This document shows, piece after piece, positions 1 to 5,953 of a stretch of DNA of 13,169 nucleotides; the first letter of the stretch is position 1; every line of letters starts with the position of its first letter. Both the position numbers and the translations under genes were made by a program. The stretch covers positions 1 to 13,169 of the forward strand of contig JAEWQZ010000380.1 of assembly GCA_023460255.1 (NCBI GenBank), read 5' to 3'. The notes beneath the pieces were generated by a model. The model made no database searches, was not told the origin of the DNA, and saw nothing but the letters and a program-made list of their open reading frames with translations. Source of the stretch: Actinomycetes bacterium. Lineage in GTDB: Bacteria; Actinomycetota; Actinomycetes; Actinomycetales; Cellulomonadaceae.

Positions 1-545
1 GCCTGAACCAGGTCGCCGCAGTCGCCGTCGTCGGCTGCGGGCTCGCCGGTGGGCTCGTCGTGCACGACCTCGCCCTCACCCGCCGGGTCCGCCGCCGCGA
101 GGCCCGGATCCTCGCGGAGCTGCCCACCGTCGCCGAGCTGCTGGCGCTCACCGTCGCCGCCGGGGAGGGCGCCCTCGGCGCTCTCGAGCGGGTCGGCCGG
201 ACCGTCCGCGGCGACCTCGCTGACGAGATCCGCCGAGCCGTCGCGGACACCCGCTCCGGCACACCCCTCGGCACAGCCCTCGAGCGACTGGCGGACCGCA
301 CGGGTCTGCCGCCGCTCGCACGCTTCACCGAGGGCATCGCCGTGGCCGTCGAGCGCGGCACGCCCCTGTCCGACGTGCTCCGGGCGCAGGCCGCCGACGT
401 GCGCGAGGCCGGCCGCCGGGCGCTCATCGAGACCGGTGGCCGCAAGGAGATCGGGATGATGGTGCCCGTCGTCTTCCTCGTGCTCCCCGTGACCGTCGTG
501 TTCGCGGTCTTCCCCGGCCTTGCCGCACTACGGATCGAGCTCTGA
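1..545 (+). CDS. TadC-like type II secretion F-family membrane protein (5' end outside window)
   Basis: The gene is open from the left edge (codons start at base 3) to TGA at 543-545, leaving about 180 C-terminal residues. The visible part begins with the end of a hydrophobic segment (VAAVAVVGCGLAGGLVV), then a basic stretch (RRVRRREARI). A T2SSF-type cytoplasmic helical domain follows (AELPTVAELLALTVAAGEG ... GTPLGTALERLADRTGLPPLARF ... AVERGTPLSDVL). It ends with the family's usual C-terminal membrane segment (MMVPVVFLVLPVTVVFAVFPGL). In Tad/Flp systems TadB and TadC form the inner-membrane platform that works with the TadA ATPase to assemble the pilus. The downstream Flp-like and TadE-like genes favour TadC, usually the last platform gene before the pilin genes. 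TadB is the alternative. GTG at 60 is internal, not the true start. Confidence 0.85.
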   Translation, partial: LNQVAAVAVVGCGLAGGLVVHDLALTRRVRRREARILAELPTVAELLALTVAAGEGALGALERVGRTVRGDLADEIRRAVADTRSGTPLGTALERLADRTGLPPLARFTEGIAVAVERGTPLSDVLRAQAADVREAGRRALIETGGRKEIGMMVPVVFLVLPVTVVFAVFPGLAALRIEL

Positions 546-556
546 CCACCCGTCGG

Positions 557-596
557 GCACCCGCCCCGCACCCGCCCCGCACCCGCCCCGCACCCG
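557..596. repeat. 11-bp tandem repeat, 3.6 copies
   Basis: The unit GCACCCGCCCC is repeated exactly at 557-567, 568-578 and 579-589, followed by a 7-base partial copy. It fills most of the gap between the tadC-like stop and the ribosome-binding site of the Flp-like gene. It contains no start codon and could be a slippage-prone spacer; no function is visible. Confidence 0.85.
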
Positions 597-606
597 AGGA
601 GACACA

Positions 607-795
607 GTGGCCCTCCGACTGCCGCCCCACCCGCGCATCCGCCCCGAGCCCGACGACCGGGGCGACGTCCCCGGCTGGGTGCTGGTCACCCTGATGACCG
701 CCGGGCTGGTCATCGCGATCTGGGCCGTCGCCGGCCCGGCCCTGACCGACCTGTTCGCGTCGGCGATCGAGCGCGTCAGTTCCTTCGGCGGCTGA
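607..795 (+). CDS. Flp-pilin-like small membrane protein (62 aa)
   Basis: The start is GTG at 607, preceded by a GAGGAG ribosome-binding site at about 594-600. An upstream in-frame ATG at 520 lies inside the tadC-like gene and is not credible. The protein has a charged, Pro/Arg-rich N-terminus (about 1-19), then one hydrophobic helix (about 21-47, VPGWVLVTLMTAGLVIAIWA) and a short polar C-terminus (AIERVSSFGG). Size, single helix and position between the TadC-like platform gene and the TadE-like genes match the main pilin slot of actinobacterial Tad operons. If RG|DVPGW is the prepilin cleavage site, the Glu normally at +5 of type IVb pilins is replaced by Trp. Processing by a TadV-type peptidase is therefore uncertain. 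It could instead be a non-pilin membrane peptide of the apparatus. Confidence 0.7.
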   Translation: MALRLPPHPRIRPEPDDRGDVPGWVLVTLMTAGLVIAIWAVAGPALTDLFASAIERVSSFGG

Positions 796-799
796 CGGC

Positions 800-1207
800 G
801 TGACCGGCGGATCGCCCCGGGCCCGGCCGCCCTCCGGGGCGGACCGGGGATCGGCGGTCGTCGACTTCGTGCTCGTCGGCGCCCTCACGACGATCCTGTT
901 CGCCGCGGTGCTCCAGCTCGCCCTCGCACTGCACGTGCGCGCGACGCTCGTCGACTGCGCGGCCGAGGGCGCCCGCTACGCCGCCCTCGAGGGGAGCACC
1001 GTCGAGGCGGGTGCGGAACGCACGCGGGACCTCGTCGCCTCCGCCCTGGCCCCCGGGTACGCGCAGGACGTCCGCGCCGAGGCGACAACGGTGGACGGGG
1101 TCCCCGTGGTCCGCGTCGAGGTGAGCGCCCCGCTGCCGCTCGTCGGCCTCCTCGGCCCCGGGGGCGTGCTCACCGTCGACGGCCACGCCGTGCGGGAGTG
1201 GCCGTGA
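800..1207 (+). CDS. TadE-family minor pilin-like protein
   Basis: A 135-residue protein starts at GTG 800, four bases after the previous stop, so it is probably translated together with the Flp-like gene. Residues 16-45 match the TadE signature: Arg-Gly followed by a hydrophobic helix (RGSAVVDFVLVGALTTILFA), with Asp22 where most TadE proteins have Glu. The following LVDCAAEGARYAAL segment is the conserved Ala/Arg-rich helix after the membrane segment. The C-terminal part (about 70-135) is predicted extracytoplasmic and beta-rich. TadE proteins are pseudopilins or minor pilins of the Tad machine, thought to sit at the membrane-pilus interface. The family call is firm, but the exact role among the TadE/F paralogues cannot be assigned. 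Confidence 0.82.
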   Translation: MTGGSPRARPPSGADRGSAVVDFVLVGALTTILFAAVLQLALALHVRATLVDCAAEGARYAALEGSTVEAGAERTRDLVASALAPGYAQDVRAEATTVDGVPVVRVEVSAPLPLVGLLGPGGVLTVDGHAVREWP

Positions 1208-1659
1208 CCGCCCGCCCGCGCGGCAGCGGACCGCGCGGTGACGAGGGCAACGCGATCGTGGAGTTCCTCGGCACCGCCCTGCTGCTGCTCGTGCCCGTCG
1301 TCTATCTCGTCCTCGTCCTCGGCCGCCTCCAGGCGGCGACGTTCGCCGTCGACGGCGCCGCGCGCGAGGCCGCCCGGACGATCGTGAGCGCGCAGGACGA
1401 GGCCGAGGCCGACCGGCGGGCTCTCGCCACCGTCGGGCTCGCCCTGGCCGACCAGGGCGTCGACGCCGACCCGGCCGACGTCACCGTCGTCACCTGCGAT
1501 CCTGCGTGCCTGGAACCCGGCGCGACAGTGACCGTGCGGGTCGCCGTCGTCGTTCCGCTGCCGGGGGTCCCGGGGTGGCTCCAGGGCGCCGTGCCCCTGT
1601 CGGTCCCGGTGAGCGCCACCTCCACCGCCGTCGTCGACAGCTACGTCGCGGCACCATGA
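1204..1659 (+). CDS. second TadE/TadF-like minor pilin-like protein
   Basis: I chose GTG 1204 because it overlaps the previous TGA as GTGA and has GGGAG (1194-1198) about five bases upstream. An in-frame GTG at 1198 would add two residues. The 151-residue product has the classic TadE N-terminus: DEGNAIVEFLGTALLLLVPVVYL, with Gly15 and Glu20 ahead of a helix to about residue 40, then a VDGAAREAARTIV segment. The remainder is an extracytoplasmic domain with two cysteines close together (TCDPACLEPG), possibly a disulfide loop. It is a paralogue of the preceding TadE-like protein and probably a second minor pilin. The ATGA overlap with the next gene supports a single operon. Confidence 0.82.
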   Translation: MTARPRGSGPRGDEGNAIVEFLGTALLLLVPVVYLVLVLGRLQAATFAVDGAAREAARTIVSAQDEAEADRRALATVGLALADQGVDADPADVTVVTCDPACLEPGATVTVRVAVVVPLPGVPGWLQGAVPLSVPVSATSTAVVDSYVAAP

Positions 1660-2162
1660 GCGACACAGTGAGCGACACAGTGAGCGACACAGTGAGCGGA
1701 CGCCCGGCGCAGTCGCGGCTGCGCCGTCGCCGCGACGACGACGGCCAGGTGCTGGTCCTCGCCCTCGCGTACGGGCTGCTCGCGATCCTGCTGGTGGCGG
1801 TGATCGTCTCCGCGACGGCGGTGCACCTGGAGCGCAAGCGCCTGCTCGCCCTCGCCGACCTCGCCGCCCTGGAGGCCGCGGACGCCCTCGACCCGGCCGC
1901 GTACTACGCGGGCCCCGGTGACGGCCCGCCGGTCACCCTCACCTCCGCCGAAGTGCGCGCCGCGGTCGAGGACTACCTGCGCACCTCACCTGCCGCCGGG
2001 CGGTTCGACGGCCTCGAGATCGTCGAGGCGACCGCCGACGACGGCCGGACCGCCCGGGTCACGCTGCGCGCCGTCGCGCAGGTTCCGCTCGTCGGACCTG
2101 CCACAGCTGCGTGGTCCGACGGGATCGAGCTCGTCGTCACGGCCCGCGCCCGGGCGGACTGA
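1656..2162 (+). CDS. TadE/G-like (Flp pilus-assembly) protein
   Basis: ATG 1656 overlaps the upstream TGA as ATGA, giving a 168-residue protein. The N-terminus consists of three SDTV repeats from a 12-bp DNA tandem repeat, then a basic stretch (SRLRRRRDDDG). A membrane helix follows at about 31-54 (GQVLVLALAYGLLAILLVAV), then LERKRLLALADLAALEAADAL. That last segment corresponds to the hallmark of the Putative Flp pilus-assembly TadE/G-like family, in which an Arg/Leu-rich stretch leads into an AADLAAL-type helix. Residues about 90-168 are predicted extracytoplasmic. It is the last gene of the pilus operon and probably a pilus-associated or minor-pilin component. Each SDTV repeat ends in a GTG in frame, so alternative starts at 1668, 1680 or 1692 are possible; no clear ribosome-binding site decides. 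Confidence 0.78.
   Translation: MSDTVSDTVSDTVSGRPAQSRLRRRRDDDGQVLVLALAYGLLAILLVAVIVSATAVHLERKRLLALADLAALEAADALDPAAYYAGPGDGPPVTLTSAEVRAAVEDYLRTSPAAGRFDGLEIVEATADDGRTARVTLRAVAQVPLVGPATAAWSDGIELVVTARARAD
1659..1694. repeat. 12-bp tandem repeat at the start of the TadE/G-like gene, 3 copies
   Basis: AGCGACACAGTG is repeated exactly three times (1659-1670, 1671-1682, 1683-1694) immediately after the ATG. Because the unit is 12 bp, copy-number changes keep the frame and only add or remove SDTV. Each copy ends in a GTG codon. GACACAGTG also spans the GTG start of the Flp-like gene at 601-609. Confidence 0.9.
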
Positions 2163-2204
2163 ACGCGTCCGCCAGGCCCACCGACACGGCCCCGGGCACG
2201 AAGC

Positions 2205-2234
2205 GGCGGGGAGGGCCCGAGAGCCCTCCCCGCC
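2205..2234. terminator. hairpin terminator between convergent operons
   Basis: A perfect 12-bp inverted repeat (2205-2216 with 2223-2234, arm GGCGGGGAGGGC) encloses a 6-base loop. It lies 43 bases after the pilus-operon stop and 56 bases from the permease stop on the other strand. Neither side has a true U-tract, as is common for actinobacterial terminators. It can probably end transcription from both directions. Confidence 0.75.
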
Positions 2235-2289
2235 TGTTCGACCGCCACCGCCCCGCGCCGGATCGTGGCGGCGGCGGACGAGACCTCGA

Positions 2290-3201
2290 CTAGCCCTTCA
2301 CGGCGCCGGCCATGATGCCGCTGATGAGCTGCTTGCCCGCGGCGATGTACAGGAACAGCACCGGGATGGTCGCCATCACGGCACCGGCCAGCACGATCGA
2401 GTAGTCGATGTAGTAGCCCGACTGGAGGTTCGCCAGGGCCGTCTGCAGCGTCGGGTTGCCGGCGTTCAGCACGATCATCGGCCACAGGAAGTCCGTCCAC
2501 GCCATCATGAACGTGAACAGCGCGAGGATCGCCATCGCGGGCCGGGCGGCCGGCACCGCGACGTTCCAGAACGTGCGGATCTGGTTGCAGCCGTCCACCC
2601 GCGCGGCCTCGATGAGCTCGTCCGGGATGACCCCCGCCAGGTACTGGCGCATGAGGAACACACCGAACGCCGTGACGAGCATCGGGACGATGACCGCCTT
2701 GATGTCGCCGACCCAGCCCAGCTCACGCATCACCATGAACAGCGGGATGATGCCCAGCTGCGTCGGGATCGCCATGGTCGCGATGACGAAGATCATCAGG
2801 CCGTCACGGCCCTTGAACTTCAGCTTCGCGAACGCGTAGCCCGCCAGCGTCGAGAACGACACCACGGAGATCGTGACGACCGTCGACACGATGAGGCTGT
2901 TGCCGAGCGCCTTCCAGAACGGGATGGCGTCGAGCACCTCGTTGACGTTCTTCATGAAGTTCGGGCCGGGGATGAACGGCAGCGTCTGCCCGCGCGTGGC
3001 GTTCGTGCCGCTGGCGACGACGAACGACCACCACAGCGGGTAGGCGAAGATCGCCACCGACAGGCCGAGGACCGTGTAGACGAGCCACCCGGGCCGCTTG
3101 TACAGGCCGACGGAGCCGCGCCGACGGCGCCGTCCCCGCTCGGGCTCCGGGGCGGGCACCACCTGGGGCGCGCCCTGCTGGCTCATGCCGAGGGCCGTCA
3201 T
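2290..3201 (-). CDS. carbohydrate ABC transporter permease, MalG/CebG-type (CUT1)
   Basis: I chose ATG 3201, which overlaps the stop of the other permease as ATGA, giving 303 residues; the open frame further upstream is shadow. The cytoplasmic N-terminus is basic (RGRRRRRGS, about 22-30). It is followed by about six membrane segments, including 40-62, 103-125 and 133-158. The cytoplasmic EAA loop at about 198-220 (ELIEAARVDGCNQIRTFWN ... P) couples binding-protein-dependent permeases to the ATPase. The C-terminus (KQLISGIMAGAVKG) is the usual MalG-type ending. It would form a heterodimer with the adjacent MalF-type subunit to carry the sugar delivered by the binding protein. No ATPase gene lies nearby, so a shared MsiK-like ATPase encoded elsewhere is expected. 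Confidence 0.92.
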   Translation of the reverse strand: MTALGMSQQGAPQVVPAPEPERGRRRRRGSVGLYKRPGWLVYTVLGLSVAIFAYPLWWSFVVASGTNATRGQTLPFIPGPNFMKNVNEVLDAIPFWKALGNSLIVSTVVTISVVSFSTLAGYAFAKLKFKGRDGLMIFVIATMAIPTQLGIIPLFMVMRELGWVGDIKAVIVPMLVTAFGVFLMRQYLAGVIPDELIEAARVDGCNQIRTFWNVAVPAARPAMAILALFTFMMAWTDFLWPMIVLNAGNPTLQTALANLQSGYYIDYSIVLAGAVMATIPVLFLYIAAGKQLISGIMAGAVKG

Positions 3202-4265
3202 CGGGCCACCGCCTTCCGGTCCTTGGCCGCCCGGGCCAGGGCCCGACGCTCCTTGCGGCTGAGCTGCGGACCCTCGCCCGCCACGAGTCGCTTGGAGACG
3301 AAGAAGTTGATCAGGCCGATGCTGACGATGAGCAGGAACAGCAGCCACGCCACCGCCGACGCGCGGCCGGAGTTGCGGCGGAAGAACGCCAGCTCCCACA
3401 GGTACAGCACCGTGGTCTGGAACTGCCTGTCGGCGCCGCCGATGCCGCCGGCGTTCGACACGTCGTACAGCCGCGGCTCGGCGAAGATCTGCAGGCCGTA
3501 CACGGTCGCGGTGACGACGACGAAGAGCAGCGTCGGGCGGATGTTCGGCAGCGTCACCGAGAAGAACCGCCGGGCCGGTCCGGCGCCGTCGATCGCCGCC
3601 GCCTCGTAGAGGTCGCGCGGCACCGCCTGCATCGCGGACAGCAGGATCAGGGCGTTGTACCCGGTCCAGCGCCAGTTCACCATCGTGGCGATGGCGACGT
3701 GGCTCGGGAGCTGCTCACGCTTCCACTCGATCGGGTCGAACCCGAGCATCTCGACGATGTTGTTCGCCAGGCTCGCGTCACCGGCGTTGCGGAAGACGCT
3801 GGAGAAGATCAGGGCGACCGCCACCGGCGTGACGACGTAGGGCAGCAGGACGCCCATCCGCCACGTGGTGCGGGCCCGGATCTGCTGGTCCAGCAGTGCC
3901 GCGATGATCAGCGCCCCGACGAGCTGGGGGATCGTCGACAGCAGGAAGATGCTCACCGTGTTGCGGATCGAGTTCCAGAAGAACTGGTCGCCCAGCGCGG
4001 TGGCGAAGTTGTCGAGGCCGACGAAGGCCTCCTTGCCCGACAGCAGGTCCCAGTCGTGCAGCGCCACGTAGAACGTGTAGACGAGCGGGAAGAGGCCGAC
4101 CAGGGCGAAGAGGAGGAAGAAGGGGGAGATGTAGATGTACGGCGAAGCCTTGAGGTCGAAACGGCTCAGGCGCTGGCGCCACGTACGGCCCGGCCGGTCG
4201 CCAGGGAAGGCGCCCTCCGGTCCGACGGCCGTCCCACCGCGGCTCTGCTCGAGCGTGGAGGACAT
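3198..4265 (-). CDS. carbohydrate ABC transporter permease, MalF/CebF-type (CUT1)
   Basis: ATG 4265 has a GGGAAA ribosome-binding site a few bases upstream and gives a 355-residue protein. The first hydrophobic segment (about 43-66, YIYISPFFLLFALVGLFPLV) is followed by a periplasmic-type loop and further membrane segments at about 103-124 and 138-158. The EAA loop is at about 221-243 (LYEAAAIDGAGPARRFFSV ... P). A last membrane segment near 310-330 precedes a very basic tail (LSRKERRALARAAKDRKAVAR). It is the partner of the MalG-type permease. The stop overlaps that gene's start by four bases, so the two are probably translationally coupled. It follows the binding-protein gene by 95 bases, a gap that contains a strong hairpin. 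Confidence 0.92.
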   Translation of the reverse strand: MSSTLEQSRGGTAVGPEGAFPGDRPGRTWRQRLSRFDLKASPYIYISPFFLLFALVGLFPLVYTFYVALHDWDLLSGKEAFVGLDNFATALGDQFFWNSIRNTVSIFLLSTIPQLVGALIIAALLDQQIRARTTWRMGVLLPYVVTPVAVALIFSSVFRNAGDASLANNIVEMLGFDPIEWKREQLPSHVAIATMVNWRWTGYNALILLSAMQAVPRDLYEAAAIDGAGPARRFFSVTLPNIRPTLLFVVVTATVYGLQIFAEPRLYDVSNAGGIGGADRQFQTTVLYLWELAFFRRNSGRASAVAWLLFLLIVSIGLINFFVSKRLVAGEGPQLSRKERRALARAAKDRKAVAR

Positions 4266-4295
4266 GTGGGGTTTCCCGTCGCGTTTCCGGCTGTC

Positions 4296-4342
4296 GAACG
4301 ACGGGCCCCCGGGCCGTGTGCTTGCCCGGGGGCCCGTCGTTC
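4296..4342 (-). terminator. 19-bp perfect hairpin between binding-protein and permease genes
   Basis: Arms 4296-4314 and 4324-4342 are perfectly complementary over 19 bp (GAACGACGGGCCCCCGGGC on the plus strand) around a 9-base loop. It starts 18 bases after the binding-protein stop, and its far end lies 30 bases before the permease start. There is no U-tract. In sugar importers such hairpins typically cause partial termination or protect the upstream mRNA, giving more binding protein than permease. That role is inferred here. Confidence 0.75.
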
Positions 4343-4360
4343 AGCGTGACAGAGCCTGAC

Positions 4361-5710
4361 CTAGTTGTTGACGACCAGCTCGTTGAGCAGGGTGATCGCC
4401 TGGTCCCAGGCCGCGTCGCCGTCGGCCGTGCCCTGGTCGAGCGCCTGGAGCGCCGGACCGAACACGTTCTCCTGGATCACGGAGTCGTCCGGGCCCTTGA
4501 ACTGGGCCTGGATGCCCTGCGCCCGGCTGGCAAGGATCTGGCCGGCGGGAGCGTCGTTGAACGTCGCACGCGGCGTCGCCTCGGCGGCGAGCGTCTCGGC
4601 GGCCTCGATCGTGCTCGGGAACGCGCCGGCGGCCTCGAACGCCTTGAGCTGCTGCTCAGGCTCGGTCAGCCAGCTGGCCAGGGCCGCAGCGGCCTCCTTG
4701 ACCTCGGAGGTCTCGGAGACGGCGAGGAACGAGCCGCCCCAGTTGGCCGCGCCACCCGGGAAGACGTCGGCGAAGTCCCACGTCACGGTCGACGGGTCGA
4801 CGCCCGCGGCCTCGGAGCCGGCCTCGACCTGGCCCTCGACCACACCGAGCATCCAGCCCGGGCAGACGAACGTGGCGAAGGTGCCGTCGACGAACGACTG
4901 GCCACCGTTCCAGTCCCAAGCGGACTGCGAGGCGGACAGGCCGTCGGCCACGGCGTCGGCGACGAGGTCGAAAGCCTCACGCATCTCGGCGTTGTCCTCG
5001 ACGTTCAGCTCGCCGTCAGCGGTGTAGTAGCCCTCGTCCATCTGGTTGACGATGCCGTTCCAGATGAAGCCGGAGTGGTCGTACCACGCCTTGCCGGTGG
5101 CCTCGTTGTACTCGCGGCCGACGTCGAAGAAGTGCTCCCAGTCGCCCTCGAGGTACTCGGCGACCTCGCCGCGCTCGGACGGCAGGCCCGCCTCGGCGAA
5201 CAGGTCGGGGCGGTAGCAGATGCCCTCGGGGCCGATGTCCGTGCCCATGCCGATGACGCGGCCGCTGGCCTGGTCGGTGCCCTGGTCGTACTTCCACTCG
5301 AGCCAGTCGGACTTGCGGTCCTCGACGCCGTAGTCACGCAGGTCGACGAAGTTGTCGGAGACCTCCATGATCGCGCCGAGCCAGCCCTCCTCGAGGGCGA
5401 CGATGTCGGTCAGGCCGGAGCCCGCGGCGATCTTGGTGAACGTGTCGGTCCGGGCGTTGCCGCCGGTGTCGATGTTCGTCGCCTCGATGGTGACGTTCGG
5501 GTGGAGCTCCTCGTACTCGGCGTACAGGTCGTCGTAGCCGAACGTGCCGAAGGTCGTGATGGTGATGGTGACGGGCTCGTCGTTCTCCTCGGGGGCGGTC
5601 GACTCACCGCCGCCCGGCTCCTCGTCCCCGTCGCCACAAGCGGCGAGGAGGAGTGCAGCTGCTGCGCCGACCGCGAGGAACTTCGCGGATCGGGTTCGAG
5701 ACCACTTCAT
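4361..5710 (-). CDS. sugar ABC transporter substrate-binding lipoprotein, CebE-like
   Basis: I chose ATG 5710 because it is preceded by AAAGGGG and begins a lipoprotein signal peptide: basic MKWSRTRSAK, a hydrophobic core and lipobox LAAC with the acylated Cys at residue 25. The open frame further upstream runs through the operators. The mature protein has a low-complexity acidic linker (GDEEPGGGESTAPEENDEP), then a family-1 solute-binding fold starting VTITITTFGTFGYDDLYAEY. The segments GTDIGPEGICYRPDLFAEAGLP, ATFVCPGWML, NWGGSFLAV and ASWLTEPEQQ resemble, from memory, CebE cellobiose/cellotriose-binding proteins of Streptomyces. The product (449 residues) would capture cello-oligosaccharides outside the membrane and pass them to the two permeases. 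Substrate is inferred from this resemblance and from the CebR-type operators; another oligosaccharide is possible. Confidence 0.88.
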   Translation of the reverse strand: MKWSRTRSAKFLAVGAAAALLLAACGDGDEEPGGGESTAPEENDEPVTITITTFGTFGYDDLYAEYEELHPNVTIEATNIDTGGNARTDTFTKIAAGSGLTDIVALEEGWLGAIMEVSDNFVDLRDYGVEDRKSDWLEWKYDQGTDQASGRVIGMGTDIGPEGICYRPDLFAEAGLPSERGEVAEYLEGDWEHFFDVGREYNEATGKAWYDHSGFIWNGIVNQMDEGYYTADGELNVEDNAEMREAFDLVADAVADGLSASQSAWDWNGGQSFVDGTFATFVCPGWMLGVVEGQVEAGSEAAGVDPSTVTWDFADVFPGGAANWGGSFLAVSETSEVKEAAAALASWLTEPEQQLKAFEAAGAFPSTIEAAETLAAEATPRATFNDAPAGQILASRAQGIQAQFKGPDDSVIQENVFGPALQALDQGTADGDAAWDQAITLLNELVVNN

Positions 5711-5732
5711 GCCATATCCCCTTTGGTGGCTG

Positions 5733-5746
5733 TGGGTGCGCTCCCA
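5733..5746. promoter_or_regulatory. CebR/CelR-type LacI-family operator, site 1
   Basis: TGGGTGCGCTCCCA differs at one base from the palindrome TGGGAGCGCTCCCA, the known binding site of the cellobiose-responsive repressors CebR (Streptomyces) and CelR (Thermobifida). It lies 23 bases upstream of the binding-protein start, between promoter and ribosome-binding site. Confidence 0.8.
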
Positions 5747-5748
5747 CG

Positions 5749-5762
5749 TTGGAGCGCTCCCA
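5749..5762. promoter_or_regulatory. CebR/CelR-type LacI-family operator, site 2
   Basis: TTGGAGCGCTCCCA has 13 of 14 matches to the CebR palindrome and a perfect GGAGCGCTCC core. Its centre is 16 bp from site 1, roughly one and a half helical turns. It overlaps the likely transcription start if the TACAGT at 5769-5764 (minus strand) is the -10 box. Confidence 0.8.
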
Positions 5763-5763
5763 C

Positions 5764-5769
5764 ACTGTA
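5764..5769 (-). promoter_or_regulatory. possible -10 box of the sugar-importer operon
   Basis: On the minus strand TACAGT (4 of 6 to TATAAT) sits about 55 bases upstream of the start codon, next to operator site 2. No convincing -35 is visible at 17-18 bases. Binding at sites 1 and 2 would cover the start site, as expected for repression. Confidence 0.35.
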
Positions 5770-5781
5770 GTCGCGCTCCCA
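5768..5781. promoter_or_regulatory. degenerate third CebR-type site (half-site)
   Basis: GCGCTCCCA (5773-5781) is an intact half-site, while the left half (TAGTC) is degenerate; 11 of 14 bases match the palindrome. Spacing from site 2 is 19 bp centre to centre. It may be a weak auxiliary site or part of the promoter. Confidence 0.45.
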
Positions 5782-5939
5782 CGGAGCCCGACAGAGGGGG
5801 CGATCACGGATTGGTCACAATCCCGTCTCGACTCCGGGGTCGTCACATGAGCGCTACAGAGGTACGCGCGCGACGCGTCCGGGGCTGGGGGCGCGGAGCC
5901 GTCCGGGAACCCGGTGGGGTGCCCGCGCAGGCGGACCGG

Positions 5940-5945
5940 TAGCCT
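5940..5945 (+). promoter_or_regulatory. -10 box of prfB, probably leaderless
   Basis: TAGCCT is followed by GGACGGTC and then GTG at 5954. With a start site 6-8 bases after the -10 box, the mRNA would begin at or within a base or two of the start codon. No ribosome-binding site precedes the GTG. The same TAGCCTGG precedes smpB. Confidence 0.6.
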
Positions 5946-5953
5946 GGACGGTC

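Noticed and set aside
1918..3609. 563-residue plus-strand frame across the pilus-operon end and the permeases
   Set aside because: It runs through the terminator hairpin and antisense to both permeases. The sequence is His/Arg/Asp-rich with no motif.
4316..5770. 484-residue plus-strand frame opposite the binding-protein gene
   Set aside because: It is antisense to a lipoprotein with a clear signal peptide and family motifs, and it would start inside the hairpin and end inside the operators.
5808..5823. Small inverted repeat GGATT...AATCC between the divergent genes
   Set aside because: Only five base pairs per arm, no match to a known operator, and easily due to chance.
5847..5942. 31-codon plus-strand frame (MSATEVRARRVRGWG...) upstream of prfB
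   Set aside because: Arg-rich, no ribosome-binding site at good distance, and its stop TAG is part of the prfB -10 box. A leader peptide cannot be excluded, but nothing supports it.
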